Source: an uncultured bacterium
GTDB taxonomy: Bacteria > Acidobacteriota > Thermoanaerobaculia > Thermoanaerobaculales > Thermoanaerobaculaceae
Assembly: GCA_937924755.1 (NCBI GenBank)
Contig: CALEVZ010000010.1
Coordinates: 1-35,173, forward strand
Direction: 5' to 3'
Length of the DNA stretch: 35,173 nucleotides
Shown: positions 7,972 to 15,781 of the stretch, in pieces
Numbering within the stretch: position 1 is the first letter of the stretch
How the letters are laid out: every line of letters starts with the position of its first letter
Made by a program: the position numbers and the translations under genes
Notes under the pieces: model-generated
What the model saw: only the letters and a program-made list of their open reading frames with translations
Databases searched by the model: none
Told to the model about the DNA's origin: nothing

Positions 7972-8769
7972 CTAGTTCCCCCGCAGGCGGGGCAACTCGC
8001 GCCAACTGGCCCACTTTCCAAAGGCCGCTTCGAATTCGGGGTCGAGGGGCGCTGCAGGTTTCCCTTCGTCGTCCTCGTTGGCGGTGGCGTGGCGCAGCCG
8101 TTCTATTTTGCAGCCCGTACACGGCGCGATGTCGGGCAGCTGCAACAGGCGGGCCATCTCGTCGGGGATGGCGCGTGCCATGCTCGCGTCGCCGAGGCGG
8201 GGAAACGCCTGCCGGATTTTCTGCAGCAACGCAACCAGCTCGGGCTCCGCGGTGCGCAACACCTCGCTCCCCTTGCCGGTGGGGAAGGCGTCGGAGGATT
8301 CCGGGGTGAGGCGCAGGGAGCGCGTTTCAAACCTGATCAACGGGTTGGCGCCATCCTTCTCGTCGACGGCTCTGACGGCCCCGTAGCCAGGGCCGGTAGT
8401 CCTCTGCCGGGCGGTGAGCAGGACCCAAGTGCCCTCGTTGGCGTCCACCATCAACGTCTGCACGAGGGCGAACTTTGGGTTCCGGTAGTCCCCGACGGAG
8501 TAGAAAGCCACCTTGGTGCCATCGACGAAGCGCACGAGGATGCGGTGAAAATCTTCCTTCGCCCGCTCGCGTGCGGACTCGTCGAGGACCAGGCGGGAGG
8601 AAGAACACACCTGCGCCACCTCCCGCTCGCCCTGGCGCAACTGAAAGAGCTGCTCCATGCGGACGGGCTTCGTCTTGTCGATGAGCGGCTTGGGGCGCGG
8701 CGTCGGAGTGCCTCCCAGGGCCAGCGCCGCCGCCGCCATCCAGCTCACGCCCGTTATGACCCAGGCCAT
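7972..8769 (-). CDS. Exported protein of unknown function (second gene of first Cys-rich cassette)
   Basis: A 265-residue protein not recognised as a known family. It begins with a short signal peptide (hydrophobic to about residue 19, GVSWMAAAALALGG). The mature part is mixed polar sequence: TKVAFYSVGDYRNPKF and GTWVLLTARQR look like beta strands, the region from about 165 to 215 is helical, and CTGC near residue 223 could bind metal or form a disulfide. A ribosome site AAGGAG lies 6 nt before the ATG. It follows the 84-residue Cys-rich gene by 15 nt on the same strand, so the two are almost surely one transcript. Its 3' end faces the tandem lyase gene with an 8-nt gap. Confidence 0.75.
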   Translation of the reverse strand: MAWVITGVSWMAAAALALGGTPTPRPKPLIDKTKPVRMEQLFQLRQGEREVAQVCSSSRLVLDESARERAKEDFHRILVRFVDGTKVAFYSVGDYRNPKFALVQTLMVDANEGTWVLLTARQRTTGPGYGAVRAVDEKDGANPLIRFETRSLRLTPESSDAFPTGKGSEVLRTAEPELVALLQKIRQAFPRLGDASMARAIPDEMARLLQLPDIAPCTGCKIERLRHATANEDDEGKPAAPLDPEFEAAFGKWASWRELPRLRGN

Positions 8770-8784
8770 GATTGCTCCTTTCCC

Positions 8785-9039
8785 TCAGCTGCACCAGTCA
8801 GTGAGACAATGACCACTACACGCGGAGTACTCGGTCAGGGCCACGTGGTAGTTCCTGCCCCGCAAGACCCGACAGTCGAAAATCATGGTACAGCAGCCCT
8901 GGCAGGAACCGCACGAGGATGCCTGCGAGGTGCAGGGCTCGCTGGGGTCCCAACCGCCCCAGCAATCCCAGGCCCCGGCCTCAGCGCTGCCCACGACCAC
9001 CGCCACGACCGCCAACGCAATTCCGATTCCTCGACGCAT
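8785..9039 (-). CDS. Small exported cysteine-rich protein (first cassette)
   Basis: An 84-residue protein with an N-terminal signal peptide (RR n-region, GIALAVVAVVVGSAEAG core, cleavage likely after AEA) and a mature part of about 62 residues holding ten cysteines: DCWGG, PCTSQASSC, SCQGCC, DC, ACSGHC, DWC. The even number of cysteines suggests several disulfides after export. A ribosome site AGGAG lies 6 nt before the ATG. It is not recognised as a known family. A similar arrangement (Cys-rich small protein, then a larger exported protein, same leader upstream) recurs at 9455-10905. Toxin-, adhesin- or structural-peptide roles are all open. Confidence 0.7.
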   Translation of the reverse strand: MRRGIGIALAVVAVVVGSAEAGAWDCWGGWDPSEPCTSQASSCGSCQGCCTMIFDCRVLRGRNYHVALTEYSACSGHCLTDWCS

Positions 9040-9085
9040 CGCTTCACTCCTCTCACCTTCATTTCTTCATCCGGATGCGTCGCGC

Positions 9086-9312
9086 ATTCTCTCTCTCTCT
9101 TGTCAAGCCCCCGCGTCGCCTCCCCCTCCTAAGGCGAGGATTTGGGTTGCCTCATCAAAAATCTCCCCGACCGCGGATCGTTGCCTCACGGGAGAATCCG
9201 CCTGAGAGTGTGGATAGCGGTACCTGGCGCTGAGCTTCAAGACCGGTCAGGGGCGCCGCCAAGGACACAGACGCGGGCACAGACACCGGGGCTGACACGA
9301 GCACGGTCACGG
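9086..9312 (-). repeat. Leader repeat, copy 1 (upstream of the 84-residue gene)
   Basis: This stretch is repeated at 10934-11170. From the TGTCAA at 9101 to 9312 the copies differ at five of 212 positions by direct comparison; the only indel is in the adjacent GA/CT tract (13 nt of alternating sequence here, 23 nt in copy 2). Read on the minus strand, the direction of the genes it precedes, it ends in TTGACA, then (GA)n, then GAGAAT. The far part (about 9262-9312) is a low-complexity run of GACAC/CACGG-like units. No coding potential seen. The rest of the gene gap, 9313-9454, holds nothing I recognise. Confidence 0.9.
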
Positions 9313-9454
9313 AGGTTGCGGTGGCGGCGCGCTGCCGGTGCCCCTTCACTCCCCGTCGGTGGACGTGGTGTCCATCACTGCCGCGACCGGCGCCAGCTAC
9401 GCGTCGGTGGCTGGGTTCCCCCGCTCATGACGCTGTTGGGGACGAATCGAGCGC

Positions 9455-10480
9455 CTACCTGATCGCCCTGCCCATCGCCTTGATGACCTCCTTGAGCGGC
9501 CCGTCGAGCTGTGGCGGCTCCCAGTCCTCGCGTCCGAACAGCTCGCGCGCCACGGCGGCGTCGGGGCGGGTGAAGGTGCGGGGGAGCGGCCCGGGGGTGA
9601 GCCTGGTGAGCACTTGTCCCTCCACGAGTCCCACGGGGTTGTCGCCAAGCTCCTCGGGCCAGGCGTCCTCCGTGCCGTAGAGAAAAAGGGCCCCGCCGAT
9701 CTCGCCCGGGTTGGCGCCGGTGCGGGACAAAAGCCCAAGCAGGGGACCGAAGGCGCGGCGATCCTCGGGCGCCAGCCGCGACCAGGCGTCGGCGACGGTT
9801 CCGGGCGGGCACTGCCCGGGGCAGCCGGGCAGGTAGAGGCCGTTGACGTCGGTCAGACGGATTCTCCCCTTTTCCAGGCGCTGGTGGCCCTTCTTCGTGA
9901 ACTGGGCGAGGGCATCCCGGACCGCCCTCGGCAATTCCTCTTCGCTGGTGGCCTGCTCCAGCTCACCGCGGTACGTCTCCAGGAACGCCATGGCGTCCTC
10001 CACCACCTCCTTCGGCTTCGGCGTATAGTCGACGAGGACGAAGTGGGCGCCGGTCAGCGGGTGGTAGGCCACCAGCGCGTACCCGGCCGCGTGGGGGAAG
10101 AGGACGAAGCCGCTGCGAACCACGTCGTCCCCGCAGGCGACGCGAAGCTGCTGGTAGGTCACCACGCGCCCCGCCAGCGGGGCGAACCCCTTCCTGCTGG
10201 GTGGCTGGCCGAACTGCAAGTAGCGCACGAGCAAAGGCCCCTGGACGTTCCGCACGTCGCCGCCCTCCCAGCGCTGCTCGATTTCCTTGAGCAGGCTCGT
10301 GAGTTCCTGGCGCTCGGGGTCGGCGAGGAGCCGCGGGTCGATCGCGGAGCCAGCCCACATGGCCAGCGAGCAACGCCTCCCGTCGGCGGTCTTGAATTCA
10401 CCGGTCGCCACCACGCCCGGGTAGGGCAGCACCCCCGCCGTAGCGTGGGCGGCGACGAAGAGCAGGACGAGGATTATCAT
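9455..10480 (-). CDS. Exported protein of unknown function (second gene of second Cys-rich cassette)
   Basis: A 341-residue protein not recognised as a known family. It starts with a signal peptide (MIILVLLFVAAHATA, cleavage after ATA). The mature part includes QRWEGGDVRNVQGPLLVRYL, a beta-like stretch AGYALVAYHPLTGAHFVLVDY, a charged helical segment around residues 185-230 and a cysteine pair in LPGCPGQCPPG. The longer open frame upstream is not used: the ATG at 10480 has GGAGGAG 5 nt before it and overlaps the stop of the 142-residue gene (ATGA), which suggests translational coupling. Position and export match the 265-residue protein of the first cassette, but I see no clear sequence similarity between them. 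Confidence 0.75.
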   Translation of the reverse strand: MIILVLLFVAAHATAGVLPYPGVVATGEFKTADGRRCSLAMWAGSAIDPRLLADPERQELTSLLKEIEQRWEGGDVRNVQGPLLVRYLQFGQPPSRKGFAPLAGRVVTYQQLRVACGDDVVRSGFVLFPHAAGYALVAYHPLTGAHFVLVDYTPKPKEVVEDAMAFLETYRGELEQATSEEELPRAVRDALAQFTKKGHQRLEKGRIRLTDVNGLYLPGCPGQCPPGTVADAWSRLAPEDRRAFGPLLGLLSRTGANPGEIGGALFLYGTEDAWPEELGDNPVGLVEGQVLTRLTPGPLPRTFTRPDAAVARELFGREDWEPPQLDGPLKEVIKAMGRAIR

Positions 10481-10905
10481 GGCATCTCCTCCCCTTGGAG
10501 GCCGCTGCGTTGCAGGCAGAAGCATAACCCGGACGGGTCGTCGGTCAAACAGTTGATCTCGCAGATTTCCCAGGACAGCTCGGCCGCCTGAAGACACGCG
10601 GCCACACAGGTGGGGCTGCCAAGGCGGAGAAAAATCCGATACCACCAGCTTCTGCACGTGCGCAGTGCGTCCTGAAGCTGGACGCAGCAGTCGTTGCAGC
10701 AGGAGATGCACGGGTCGTTGCCCATCACGATGCGGCAGGAAACGTCGGTGCGCCCCTCGGCAGGAAACAGGAGCGCCACGGCGAACACCGCAACCGTCAT
10801 CGCCGCTTTGACCCGGTGTTGGATCGTGGCCGACGTGCGATTTCGGGTTCGATACGGCTGCCGAGCCGATTGTCGCGTGGATCCCCGTGGTCGTGTCCAG
10901 TTCAT
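10477..10905 (-). CDS. Small exported cysteine-rich protein (second cassette)
   Basis: A 142-residue protein with a long basic N-terminus (about 34 residues), a hydrophobic signal core (MTVAVFAVALLFPAEG at about 36-51) and a mature part with thirteen cysteines: SC, PCISCCNDCC, RTC, TCVAAC, EICEINC, LCFC. GGAGGAG lies 4 nt before the ATG at 10905. A later ATG at codon 36 would give a conventional signal peptide but has no good ribosome site. It is not a recognised family. PC followed by SC/CC clusters recalls the 84-residue protein at 8785, so distant relationship is possible. The stop overlaps the next gene by 4 nt, so the pair is one unit. Confidence 0.7.
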   Translation of the reverse strand: MNWTRPRGSTRQSARQPYRTRNRTSATIQHRVKAAMTVAVFAVALLFPAEGRTDVSCRIVMGNDPCISCCNDCCVQLQDALRTCRSWWYRIFLRLGSPTCVAACLQAAELSWEICEINCLTDDPSGLCFCLQRSGLQGEEMP

Positions 10906-10933
10906 TGGTCTCCTCCGACGGATGTTTCCAGGG

Positions 10934-10964
10934 ATTCTCTCTCTCTCTCTCTCTCTCTTGTCAA
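10934..10964 (-). promoter_or_regulatory. Candidate promoter with (GA)n spacer
   Basis: On the minus strand TTGACA (10964-10959) is followed by GA dinucleotides and then GAGAAT (10939-10934), which keeps the two most important -10 bases (A2 and T6). The spacer is 19 nt here. In copy 1 (9106-9086) the same boxes are only 9 nt apart because the tract is five GA units shorter. The ATG of the 142-residue gene lies 28 nt past the -10 box. Known: dinucleotide tracts between -35 and -10 can switch promoters by slippage. Whether this is an active promoter is inferred. Confidence 0.4.
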
Positions 10965-11170
10965 GCCCCCGCGTCGCCTCCCCCTCCTAAGGCGAGGATT
11001 TGGGTTGCCTCATCAAAAATCTCCCCGACCGGGGATCGTTGCCTCACGGGAGAATCCGCCTGAGAGTGTGGATAGCGGTACCTGGCGCTAAGCTTCAAGA
11101 CCGGTCAGGGGCGCCGCCAAGGACACACACGCGGGCACAGACACCGGGACGGACACGAGCACGGTCACGG
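10934..11170 (-). repeat. Leader repeat, copy 2 (upstream of the 142-residue gene)
   Basis: The second copy of the element at 9086-9312, in the same orientation and placed the same way relative to its downstream gene pair. Differences from copy 1 are five substitutions and 10 extra nt in the GA/CT tract (alternating 10936-10958). Bases 11171-11221 continue the GACAC/CACGG low-complexity sequence and then meet the stop of the next minus-strand gene. The element is non-coding as far as I can see. Confidence 0.9.
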
Positions 11171-11221
11171 GCACCGACTCGGGCGCTGACACGGTCACGG
11201 GAAAGACCGGCGGCGGCCGCT

Positions 11222-12802
11222 CTATTGCAGGGGGTACTCGCACCCCGGCTGGGGGATGTCGACTCGGGCGAAGCCGGCCTGGCGCAGGGCGGCGGCCAGG
11301 GCCTGGAGGGCGGCGGGCTCCCCGTGGTTGAGGAGGATGCGGCTGGAGCGGTTGTGGGAGAGCAGGCGCAGCAGGTCCCGCTGGTCGGCGTGGCCGGAGA
11401 AGACGTCGTACCGGCGCCAGGTGGCCCGCACCGGGACGCTCCTGCCCCCCCAGCGCAGGGGGTTCTGGCCGGCCAGCAGCCTGCCCCCCGGGGTGGCCGG
11501 GTCCTGGTAGGAGACGATGGCGAGGAAAACGTCCTCCCGGGGCAGCAGGCGAGGCAGGAGGTCGGCGCTTGTCCCCACGTGCATCATGCCGCTGGCGGTA
11601 ACCAGCACCGCCGGGCCGCGCAGCTCCTCGGCGCGGGGCAGCTCCTCCCGGTACGGAGGGAAGAGGGCCTTGCCCGCCAGGGAGGGCAGGAAGTCCCGGC
11701 AGTGGTGCCGGCCCGCCGCCAGCTCCTCCCACAGGCGGCAGGCGGCGCGGGCGGTGGGGGAGGGGACGTACACCGGTACCCGGGGCAGACGCCCCTCCCG
11801 CATGCCTTGCTCCAGGAGGTGCAGCACCTTCTGGGTGCGGTCCAGGACCAGGGCGGGGATCCACACCAGCCGCCCCGCCGCCAGGGCCCCCGCCAGGTCG
11901 GTGTGGAACTGCTCCACCTGCGGGGCGTAGGGGCGCGGCCGCACGGCGGCCCCGTAAGTGCTTTCCACCACCACGACCTGGGCGGGGGGCAGGGGCTCGG
12001 GGGCGCGGTAGAGCAACTGGATGTCGTTACCCACGTCCCCCGAGACGAGCAACGAGACGCTCCGGGTGGCGTCCTTGAGGAGCACCGCGGCGGAGCCGGG
12101 GAGATGGTGGGTGGGGTGGAACGACGCCTCCACCCCGGGGGCCGGGCGAAAGACCTGCCCCGGAGGCACCCCCCGGACGAGGCGCAGCAGCTCGTCCCGC
12201 TCCTCCTCGGCGCAGCTTCGGCAGGGGTAGGCCTCCACCCCCCGGTGGCGCAGCCGTTCCTGGAGGGCGCACAGGGACCCCGCCTCCTCCCGCCGACGGC
12301 GGATGGCGCTGCCTGCGGGGCAGGCGCGCCAGTGCAGGGCCACCGCCCGGCGTTCCCCTTCGCCCCGCGCGCTCCAGTAGAAGCGGCGCGGGTGGGGGTC
12401 GAAGCGAACGATGTTGTAGAGGGCCAGCCGGGCCACGGCGGCGGTGGCGGGGGTGGTGTACACCGGCCCGGTGAAACCCGCGGCCACCAGGTCCGGCAGG
12501 CGCCCCAGGTGGTCGGCGTGGGCGTGGGTGAGGAAGACGGCAGCCACCCGTTCCGGCTGTGGCGGAAGCCGACGCTGGCGAGGCTGGTCACACCCGTCGC
12601 CTTCATCCCCCGCCTGACCCAGCTGGGTGCCGCAGTCCACCAGGAAGCGCTGTCCCTGCAGCTGCACCTCGATGCAGGAGCCCCCCACCTCCTGGGCGCC
12701 GCCGTAAAAGCGCAGCGCCGGCACCTCGCCGCCGGTGGCCGGGTCGGCGGGGGGGAGCGCCAGGGCCAGCAGGAGGGCGACGAGGTGGGGGCGAGGGAGC
12801 AT
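11222..12802 (-). CDS. Beta-CASP metallo-beta-lactamase-fold protein with predicted signal peptide
   Basis: A 526-residue MBL-fold hydrolase of the RNA-processing beta-CASP branch. Motif 2 is THAHADHLG (H93, H95, D97, H98), motif 3 the His of THHLPGSA (H233), motif 4 the Asp of VSGDVG (D256). Beta-CASP marks follow: A in VVVESTYG (E280), B in FSGHADQRDLL (H471), C in LNHGEP (H493). Relatives are RNA endo- or exonucleases. Two oddities: residues 1-24 (LVALLLALALPPADPA) look like an export signal, unexpected for an RNA enzyme, and residues about 158-215 are an insert with four cysteines (RACP, SLC, CRSC). The ATG at 12802 was chosen because an upstream start at 12868 would leave almost no space to the divergent acs gene. 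Confidence 0.85.
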   Translation of the reverse strand: MLPRPHLVALLLALALPPADPATGGEVPALRFYGGAQEVGGSCIEVQLQGQRFLVDCGTQLGQAGDEGDGCDQPRQRRLPPQPERVAAVFLTHAHADHLGRLPDLVAAGFTGPVYTTPATAAVARLALYNIVRFDPHPRRFYWSARGEGERRAVALHWRACPAGSAIRRRREEAGSLCALQERLRHRGVEAYPCRSCAEEERDELLRLVRGVPPGQVFRPAPGVEASFHPTHHLPGSAAVLLKDATRSVSLLVSGDVGNDIQLLYRAPEPLPPAQVVVVESTYGAAVRPRPYAPQVEQFHTDLAGALAAGRLVWIPALVLDRTQKVLHLLEQGMREGRLPRVPVYVPSPTARAACRLWEELAAGRHHCRDFLPSLAGKALFPPYREELPRAEELRGPAVLVTASGMMHVGTSADLLPRLLPREDVFLAIVSYQDPATPGGRLLAGQNPLRWGGRSVPVRATWRRYDVFSGHADQRDLLRLLSHNRSSRILLNHGEPAALQALAAALRQAGFARVDIPQPGCEYPLQ

Positions 12803-12893
12803 GCCCCCATTGTGCCCCAGCGCGGGTTTGACGGGGGCGGGAAGGGGCGCTACCTTGGGTGACACCACAGCGCAGTTGTCTCGGGGGGGACAT

Positions 12894-14795
12894 ATGGCAC
12901 AGACGGATTTGTCAGTGGAGCTGGGGCAGCGGCGTCGCCCCCGCCAGCGGGGGTGGAGCTTCGAGCGGTACCAGCGTCTGCGGGAGGAGGCGGCGGCGGA
13001 CCCGCTGCGTTTCTGGGAGCGGCAGGCAATGCAGCTGTCCTGGTACCGCCGCTGGGAGAGGGTGCTGGACGACAGCCAGGCGCCTTTTTACCGGTGGTTC
13101 GTGGGAGCTAAGACCAACATTGTAGCCAACGCCCTGGACCGCCACCTGGGCACGGCCACCCAGAACACCCTGGCCCTCATCTGGGAGGGGGAAAACGGGG
13201 AGCTGCGGACCTTTTCCTACTTTGCCCTCCATCGGGAGGTGTGTCAGTTCGCCAACGTCTTGAAGAGCATGGGAGTGCGGCGGGGGGACCGGGTGACCAT
13301 CTACCTGCCGCGCATTCCCGAGCTGCCCATCGCCATGCTGGCCTGCGCCAAGATCGGAGCGGTGCACTCGGTGGTGTACGGGGGGTTCTCGGTGGAGGCG
13401 CTGCACGGTCGCCTCGAGGACTCGGCCTCGCGCGTGCTGGTGACCGCCGACGGTGGCTACATGCGGGGCAAGGTGGTCCCTTTGAAGGAGATCGCCGATG
13501 AGGCGGTGGCCCGGGCGGGAACCGTGGAGCACCTGGTGGTGGTGCGGCGCACCCGGCAGGAGGTGCACATGGAGCCGGGACGGGACTTTTACTACGACGA
13601 TCTCATGGTCCTCCCGGTCACCCGGGGGGCCGACGGCGGCTGCGAGACCGAGGTGATGGACGCCGAGGACCCGCTGTTCCTGCTCTACACCTCGGGCACC
13701 ACCGGCAAGCCGAAGGCCATCGTCCACACCCACGGGGGCTACCAGGTGGGGGTGGCCACCACCCTGCAGCTGTGCTTCGACCTGCGGCCGGAGGACCGCT
13801 GGTGGTGCGCCGCCGACCCGGGGTGGATCACCGGGCACTCGTACATCGTGTACGCGCCGCTCATCCTGGGTGCCACCTCGGTGATGTACGAGGGGGCCCC
13901 CACCTATCCCTACCCCGACCGCTGGTGGCGCATCGCCGAGAAGTACGGGGTGACCATTCTCTACACCGCTCCCACCGCGATCCGCTCCCTGATGCGTTTC
14001 GGGGACGCCTGGGTCACCCGCCACGACCTTTCCCGTCTGCGCTTGCTGGGGTCGGTGGGGGAGCCCATCAACCCCGAGGCCTGGCGCTGGTACTACGAGG
14101 TGGTGGGGGGCGGGCGCTGCCCCATCATCGACACCTGGTGGCAGACCGAGACGGGGATGTTCATGATCGCCCCGGTGCCCTCTTCGCCGCTGAAGCCAGG
14201 TTCGGCCACCCTGCCCCTGCCCGGGGTCACCGCCCAGGTGGTGGACGAAGAGGGCCGGCCGGTGCCCCCCGGGGAGGAGGGGAAGCTGGTGCTCACCTCC
14301 CCCTGGCCCGCCATGCTGCGGGGACTGTACCGGGATCCGGAGCGCTACCGGCAGCAGTACTGGTCCCGCTACCCCGGCTGGTACCTTACCGGCGACTCGG
14401 CCCGGGTGGACGAGGACGGGTATTTCTGGATCATCGGCCGCACCGACGACGTCATCAAGGTTTCGGGGTACCGGCTGGGCACCGCGGAAATCGAATCGGC
14501 TCTGGTGTCCCACCCGGCGGTGAGCGAGGCGGCGGCCATCGGCGTGCCCCACGAGGTGAAGGGCCACGCCATCCGCTGCTACGTGCTGCTGCGGGCGGGG
14601 GTGGCCGCCTCGCCGGAGCTGGCCCACGAGCTGGCCGACCACGTGGCCCGGGAGGTGGGCCCCATCGCCCGGCCGGAGGTGGTGGAAATCGTGGCGAGCC
14701 TGCCCAAGACCCGCTCGGGCAAGATCATGCGGCGGGTGCTCAAGGCCCGGGCGCTGGGCCAGCCGGAGGGGGATACCAGCACCCTGGAGGAGTGA
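12894..14795 (+). CDS. acs: Acetyl-CoA synthetase (acetate--CoA ligase, AMP-forming)
   Basis: A 633-residue ANL-superfamily ligase that converts acetate, ATP and CoA to acetyl-CoA via acetyl-AMP in the cytoplasm. The P-loop YTSGTTGKPK is at 265-274, ADPGWITGHSY at 307-317, and DTWWQTETG at 413-421 includes the Trp that limits the pocket to acetate or propionate. The hinge and C-terminal lid are seen as TGDSARVDEDGYFWIIGRTDD and SGYRLGTAEIE, and K610 in KTRSGKIMRR is the adenylation lysine that acetylation silences in relatives. Length matches the family (about 650). The ATG at 12894 has a G-rich ribosome site and lies 91 nt from the divergent MBL gene, so both promoters should be in that gap. 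Confidence 0.95.
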   Translation: MAQTDLSVELGQRRRPRQRGWSFERYQRLREEAAADPLRFWERQAMQLSWYRRWERVLDDSQAPFYRWFVGAKTNIVANALDRHLGTATQNTLALIWEGENGELRTFSYFALHREVCQFANVLKSMGVRRGDRVTIYLPRIPELPIAMLACAKIGAVHSVVYGGFSVEALHGRLEDSASRVLVTADGGYMRGKVVPLKEIADEAVARAGTVEHLVVVRRTRQEVHMEPGRDFYYDDLMVLPVTRGADGGCETEVMDAEDPLFLLYTSGTTGKPKAIVHTHGGYQVGVATTLQLCFDLRPEDRWWCAADPGWITGHSYIVYAPLILGATSVMYEGAPTYPYPDRWWRIAEKYGVTILYTAPTAIRSLMRFGDAWVTRHDLSRLRLLGSVGEPINPEAWRWYYEVVGGGRCPIIDTWWQTETGMFMIAPVPSSPLKPGSATLPLPGVTAQVVDEEGRPVPPGEEGKLVLTSPWPAMLRGLYRDPERYRQQYWSRYPGWYLTGDSARVDEDGYFWIIGRTDDVIKVSGYRLGTAEIESALVSHPAVSEAAAIGVPHEVKGHAIRCYVLLRAGVAASPELAHELADHVAREVGPIARPEVVEIVASLPKTRSGKIMRRVLKARALGQPEGDTSTLEE

Positions 14796-14865
14796 GGGGG
14801 GCTCGTAAAGATCCCTTCGGCCGTCGCGGTTGGTCAGGGTGCGTGGGTAATGGCATCATGCCCCG

Positions 14866-15759
14866 GTGAGATTCTCGCGGAGGGTGTTGGCAGGGACGGA
14901 GGGGGTCTTCGACCGGCTGGAGCGTGTGTGGGCCAGTGCCCTCACCCAGCGCCGGGTGGGTACGGTGCTGGTGATCACTTTCCTGGGCGCCCTGGCCGCC
15001 ATCGAGGCCAACCGTCGCGGGTGGTGGCCTTGGGAGGTGGCCGCAGCCCTGCCCACCAACCACTTTTACGCCGTGGACCTGGCTTTCACCCTTCTCCTCC
15101 TTTTCGAGGTCATCGCCCTGGTGCTCACCCTGGCCCAGTCGGTGTCGCTGTCGGTGGGCAAGCAGTTCGAGATCCTGTCGCTCATCTTGGTGCGACAGAC
15201 CTTCAAGGAGTTCACCGCCTTTCCCGAGCCGGTGACCTGGGAGGCGGTGCGCCCGGCGGTGCTGGACATGGCGGCGGCGGCCGGGGGGGCGCTGGTGATC
15301 TTCGTGGGGCTGGGGCTCTTCTATCGCCAGCAGAAAGACGTCCCCCTGTCCGCCGACCCCGACGCCCGGTGGTCCTACGTGGCCTCCAAGAAGCTGGTGG
15401 CCCTGGCCCTGCTGCTGGTGTTGGGGATCATCGCCGCCGGGGACGGGTTGCGCCTGGCGCGGGGCCTGGAGCCCTACCCGTTCTTTGAGACCTTCTACAC
15501 CGTTTTGATCTTCTCCGATGTGCTGCTGGTGCTGCTGGCCCTGCGCTACTCGTCCACCTACGCGGTGGTGCTGCGCAACTCCGGCTTTGCGGTGAGCACC
15601 GTGTTCCTGCGCCTGGCCCTCACCGGCCCGCCCCTGGCCAAGGCGGGGTTAGGGGTGGGGGCGCTGGCCCTGGCCCTGGCTCTGCGGGTGGCCTACAACC
15701 GCCTGGCCCCGGCTCTGGTGGCGGTCCCCGAGGAGGGGGCACGAGCCGGGGTGAGGTGA
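14866..15759 (+). CDS. Multi-pass membrane protein of unknown function
   Basis: A 297-residue integral membrane protein, GTG start. About six hydrophobic segments can be seen: VGTVLVITFLGALAAIEA, LAFTLLLLFEVIALVLTL, ALVIFVGLGLFY, LVALALLLVLGIIAAG, FYTVLIFSDVLLVLLAL and a C-terminal GVGALALALALRV. A conserved-looking polar loop, SVGKQFEILSLILVRQTFKEF, lies between the second and third segments. I do not recognise the family; nothing marks it as a channel, transporter or enzyme. It starts 70 nt after acs on the same strand and may share its transcript, but no functional link to acetate use is visible. Confidence 0.75.
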   Translation: MRFSRRVLAGTEGVFDRLERVWASALTQRRVGTVLVITFLGALAAIEANRRGWWPWEVAAALPTNHFYAVDLAFTLLLLFEVIALVLTLAQSVSLSVGKQFEILSLILVRQTFKEFTAFPEPVTWEAVRPAVLDMAAAAGGALVIFVGLGLFYRQQKDVPLSADPDARWSYVASKKLVALALLLVLGIIAAGDGLRLARGLEPYPFFETFYTVLIFSDVLLVLLALRYSSTYAVVLRNSGFAVSTVFLRLALTGPPLAKAGLGVGALALALALRVAYNRLAPALVAVPEEGARAGVR

Positions 15760-15781
15760 GGATCTCCGGTCCGGTTGTCCC

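Noticed and set aside
9086-11170. The two leader repeats as a CRISPR array or composite transposon
   Set aside because: Only two copies of about 0.2 kb in direct orientation, no transposase between them, no short regularly spaced repeats, and the DNA between is two-gene coding sequence.
11000-12862. 620-codon plus-strand open frame opposite the MBL gene
   Set aside because: Low-complexity Gly/Gln/Val sequence with no motif; the minus strand encodes all the catalytic motifs of a known family.
12912-14642. 576-codon minus-strand open frame opposite acs
   Set aside because: Antisense shadow of acetyl-CoA synthetase; His/Gly/Val-rich and without a recognisable domain.
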